Assembly: GCA_964473525.1 (NCBI GenBank)
Contig: CAYYPK010000093.1
Coordinates: 1 to 6,952 of the forward strand
From: GCA-2687025 sp964473525
GTDB lineage: Bacteria > Poribacteria > WGA-4E > GCA-2687025
Direction: 5' to 3'
DNA length: 6,952 nt
The notes under the pieces: model-generated
The model's input: the letters and a program-made list of their open reading frames with translations, nothing else
Told to the model about the DNA's origin: nothing
The model's database searches: none
Program-made: the position numbers and the translations under genes
Shown: positions 5,369 to 6,952 of the stretch, piece after piece
How the letters are laid out: every line of letters begins with the position of its first letter
Position numbering within the stretch: position 1 is the first letter of the stretch

Positions 5369-5821
5369 ATGTCCCGCACCACGCGACTCAACGACGGCTT
5401 GATCGAGCGCATCGCCACACACGTCCGCAACGGCAGTTACTTGTCCACGGCGGCGCAGCGTTGCGGCGTGTCTCCCTCAACCGCCTCTGACTGGTTCCGA
5501 GCGGGCCTCGGAACGCACCCCGAGAGGGCGCAGACGGAGATTACCCGGCGCTTCGCAGAGGCGATCCTGGAGGCTGAGGCGCAGCACGAGACAGACGCAG
5601 TTGAGTACATGTCACAGCACGTGGACTGGCGTGCGCGTATGGCCGTGTTGCAGCGCCGTCAGCGTGACAAGTGGGGTGAAGCGCCAACCGACACGGATCA
5701 CGCCGCAGCGGTAATGGAAGTCTTAGGCGGCTTGCTGCGCGCCCGGGAGCAGGCGACGGTTACGGTTGGTCCGGCGCAGATCGAGTGCAACGAGGTCACC
5801 GAGCGCGAGGAGGCTGAGTAG
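5369..5821 (+). CDS. terS: HTH phage protein, probable terminase small subunit-like
   Basis: The 150-residue protein begins with a helix-turn-helix (about 10-44; GSYLSTAAQRCGVSPSTASDWF) of the kind in small terminase subunits and homeodomain-like phage proteins. A helical segment with AEAILEAEAQHETDA (63-77) follows, then DWRARMAVLQRRQRDKWGE (86-104), which matches the DWRAA-W-LERR-P-RWG motif often seen in such subunits. The acidic C-terminus would be free to contact a partner. Small subunits recognise the packaging site on DNA and pass it to the large subunit; no large subunit is visible here. Phage satellites of the PICI type carry just such a lone terS to redirect helper packaging. A generic HTH regulator is the alternative. 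Confidence 0.72.
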   Translation: MSRTTRLNDGLIERIATHVRNGSYLSTAAQRCGVSPSTASDWFRAGLGTHPERAQTEITRRFAEAILEAEAQHETDAVEYMSQHVDWRARMAVLQRRQRDKWGEAPTDTDHAAAVMEVLGGLLRAREQATVTVGPAQIECNEVTEREEAE

Positions 5822-5875
5822 CTCGCGCGCGAAGCTGTTATGCCGACAACCGCCGAACTCTGCTGATGAGCCACG

Positions 5876-6499
5876 TTAGCGGAACCCAAAGCCCTCCACC
5901 GTGGTTTGTTCGTCACCAAATCGGTCAATCAATAACAGGCCGTAAAACGATGCGACCAAGATCAGCACGACAATCAACAAAAGCACCAATAAATAAGTAC
6001 GGTCGGTTGCCGCGTCTAGTAACGAGTCTCGAAGTGAACGACCGGGTGTCATCAATAGCACCGTCGTGGCGAACCACGCACCTGCTCCAATATCTACCGC
6101 AAGAGCAAAATGCATGGACCGGCTACTTATGTCAGCGGCTATCCAAAGCGTCGCCGCTGCAAGTACCGCAACGCATAGCGCAGTTAGGCCGTATGAGACT
6201 TCAATTACCGGATCAGCAGCATTCGACCGAGTCCGGAGGGAATACCACTGCCACCAAGCTGAAAATACGAGCGCTGCCAAGAATAAATAGGTAATGGTCT
6301 TTGCATCATTAGGCACGAAGTCGATTCGACTCGCTATGAATGCACCTACAGCAAAACCTGCGGCGAGCAATGCGATCTCCAACATCGCCAATCGGCGTAT
6401 TTTCTCCCTGGAAGCCCGTAATGCGCGAAACCGAGTGACTTCAGACTCAAATTCGGCATTCACGTCTTCTCTTCCAGTCCTCTCAGAGTCTGCAGCCAC
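5876..6499 (-). CDS. Five-helix integral membrane protein, function unknown
   Basis: The 207-residue form has a charged cytoplasm-like N-terminus with coiled-coil character (about 15-36, EFESEVTRFRALRASREKIRR) and five hydrophobic segments at about 38-57, 70-87, 101-122, 130-149 and 168-190. I chose GTG 6499 because a strong purine-rich ribosome site (AAAGGAAGG, 6515-6507) sits 7 bases upstream; a longer form from GTG 6571 (231 residues) has a weak site. The gene converges on the terminase-like gene. Its base composition is nearer 50 % G+C than the roughly 60 % around it, which suggests separate acquisition. No catalytic motif or family is recognised. As likely cargo it might serve phage resistance or exclusion, but that is only a guess from context. 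Confidence 0.75.
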   Translation of the reverse strand: MAADSERTGREDVNAEFESEVTRFRALRASREKIRRLAMLEIALLAAGFAVGAFIASRIDFVPNDAKTITYLFLAALVFSAWWQWYSLRTRSNAADPVIEVSYGLTALCVAVLAAATLWIAADISSRSMHFALAVDIGAGAWFATTVLLMTPGRSLRDSLLDAATDRTYLLVLLLIVVLILVASFYGLLLIDRFGDEQTTVEGFGFR

Positions 6500-6592
6500 G
6501 GTGCCACCTTCCTTTCCTCTGATAACAGGAGGAATCTCAGCAGCATAATACCGAGGGCCAAAGTCTCCCACATGAAATCCGCTACCTAGTAC

Positions 6593-6627
6593 CTACTCTT
6601 CCGGCCATCCATCAGGCCAAGGAGTAG
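6593..6627. repeat. Inverted repeat / hairpin upstream of nuclease gene
   Basis: CTACTC (6593-6598) pairs with GAGTAG (6622-6627), and inside this GGCC (6603-6606) pairs with GGCC (6615-6618) across an 8-base loop. It lies between the divergent membrane-protein and nuclease genes. No T-run follows. It could be an operator for one or both genes. Confidence 0.4.
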
Positions 6628-6646
6628 ATGCACCCCTTTCAGGGTC

Positions 6647-6652
6647 TACCCT
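6647..6652 (+). promoter_or_regulatory. Possible -10 element (TACCCT) for the nuclease gene
   Basis: TACCCT fits a TANNNT -10 and ends 7 bases before the ATG at 6660, which would place the transcription start at or next to the start codon. This matches the arrangement before the terminase-like gene. The site overlaps a small inverted repeat CAGGG-TCTA-CCCTG (6640-6653). Confidence 0.35.
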
Positions 6653-6659
6653 GTGGCAC

Positions 6660-6952
6660 ATGCGCCTCACTCTCGCCGCAGCCGTTCTCGCCGGTCTCCT
6701 TGCCGTCGCCTGCTCTAGCGGCGATTCGACCACTACCGCTACGCCATCAGAACCGGCGATAGGAGCAGGACCGCCGCAGACCGTCATCACCTGCCCGGAC
6801 TGCCCTCTCGTTGACGTGATCGGCATCGTAGACGGCGACACGATCGACACCAGCATCGGCCGTCTCCGTTTCTACGGCATCGACACTCCCGAGCGCGGGG
6901 AGGCGTGCTTCTCAGAGGCGACAGCAGCCACGGAGAGGCTCGCAGGGAACCA
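6660..6952 (+). CDS. Lipoprotein thermonuclease (staphylococcal nuclease family), 3' end cut off
   Basis: Ninety-seven residues are in the window and the reading frame is open at its end. The protein starts with a lipoprotein-type signal peptide (MRLTLAAAVLAGLLAVACSS, probable lipidated Cys18), then a Ser/Thr/Pro linker with a CPDC motif (45-48). An SNase domain begins near residue 51. VDGDT (57-61) and RFYGIDTPE (70-78) carry the equivalents of the catalytic and Ca-binding residues Asp21, Arg35, Asp40 and Glu43 of the staphylococcal enzyme (here Asp58, Arg70, Asp75, Glu78). The second catalytic arginine would lie beyond the window. The enzyme probably degrades extracellular DNA or RNA from the outer face of the membrane. 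It may be island cargo or host DNA; no junction is seen before it. Confidence 0.9.
   Translation, partial: MRLTLAAAVLAGLLAVACSSGDSTTTATPSEPAIGAGPPQTVITCPDCPLVDVIGIVDGDTIDTSIGRLRFYGIDTPERGEACFSEATAATERLAGN

Noticed and set aside
4416..5573. Exact 16-base repeat GAGGCGATCCTGGAGG at 4416-4431 and 5558-5573
   Set aside because: Both copies are in frame and encode EAILE in a helix of two HTH proteins. Shared codon preference explains it more simply than a DNA site.
5819..5835. CG-rich near-palindrome AGCT(CG)4AAGCT at the terS-like stop as a terminator
   Set aside because: The stem has almost no loop and no T-run; it is more likely compositional.
6628..6660. ATG at 6628 with AAGGAG just upstream as start of a gene
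   Set aside because: The purine run is too close to this ATG, the frame differs from the nuclease frame, and it closes without a recognisable product; the AAGGAG is part of the hairpin arm.

Overview
The window looks like the left end of a genomic island integrated in a tRNA-Leu gene, in a bacterium of moderately high G+C (roughly 60 % by eye). Several starts have good AAGGAG/GGAGA ribosome sites, while two genes sit a few bases behind a -10-like hexamer, as nearly leaderless transcripts do. That combination, and the style of the integrase, suggest an actinobacterial or Chloroflexota host; the sequence alone does not settle it.

Layout. Bases 3-55 (minus strand) are the 3' part of a tRNA-Leu(UAG), from anticodon loop to CCA; the 5' part is missing, as expected for an attachment-site remnant. 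Bases 56-180 hold short direct repeats that look like integrase arm sites. An apparent minus-strand operon follows: a 298-residue protein of unknown function, then a tyrosine recombinase reading towards the att site. A 103-bp divergent control region (2224-2326) separates it from a compact rightward operon: an excisionase-like winged-helix protein, a CHC2 zinc-finger primase-like protein, a RecA-fold RepA/AAA_25-type ATPase, a small recombinase-type HTH protein, and two tandem paralogous small proteins of unknown function. Neighbouring genes overlap or lie close together. A separate rightward gene (5369-5821) resembles a phage small terminase subunit or related HTH phage protein. Then comes a more A+T-rich, convergent gene for a five-helix membrane protein, and last a rightward lipoprotein nuclease of the staphylococcal nuclease family, cut off by the window end.

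How the parts fit. The order integrase + co-directional unknown gene / divergent xis - primase - replication ATPase - small genes - terS-like gene is that of phage-inducible chromosomal islands (PICIs, the SaPI type of phage satellite). A cluster of TGTCGCG half-sites and a C6/G6 hairpin lie in the last 180 bases of the ATPase gene, where an SaPI-like element would be expected to have its replication origin. No large terminase, capsid, tail, lysis, relaxase or conjugation gene is visible here. The right junction and the reconstituted tRNA are not in the window, so the membrane protein and nuclease could be cargo. A PICI-like satellite is my main hypothesis; a decayed prophage or another integrative element remains possible.

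No stretch longer than 300 bases lacks a gene. I saw no rRNA, complete tRNA, CRISPR array, insertion sequence or convincing intrinsic terminator.
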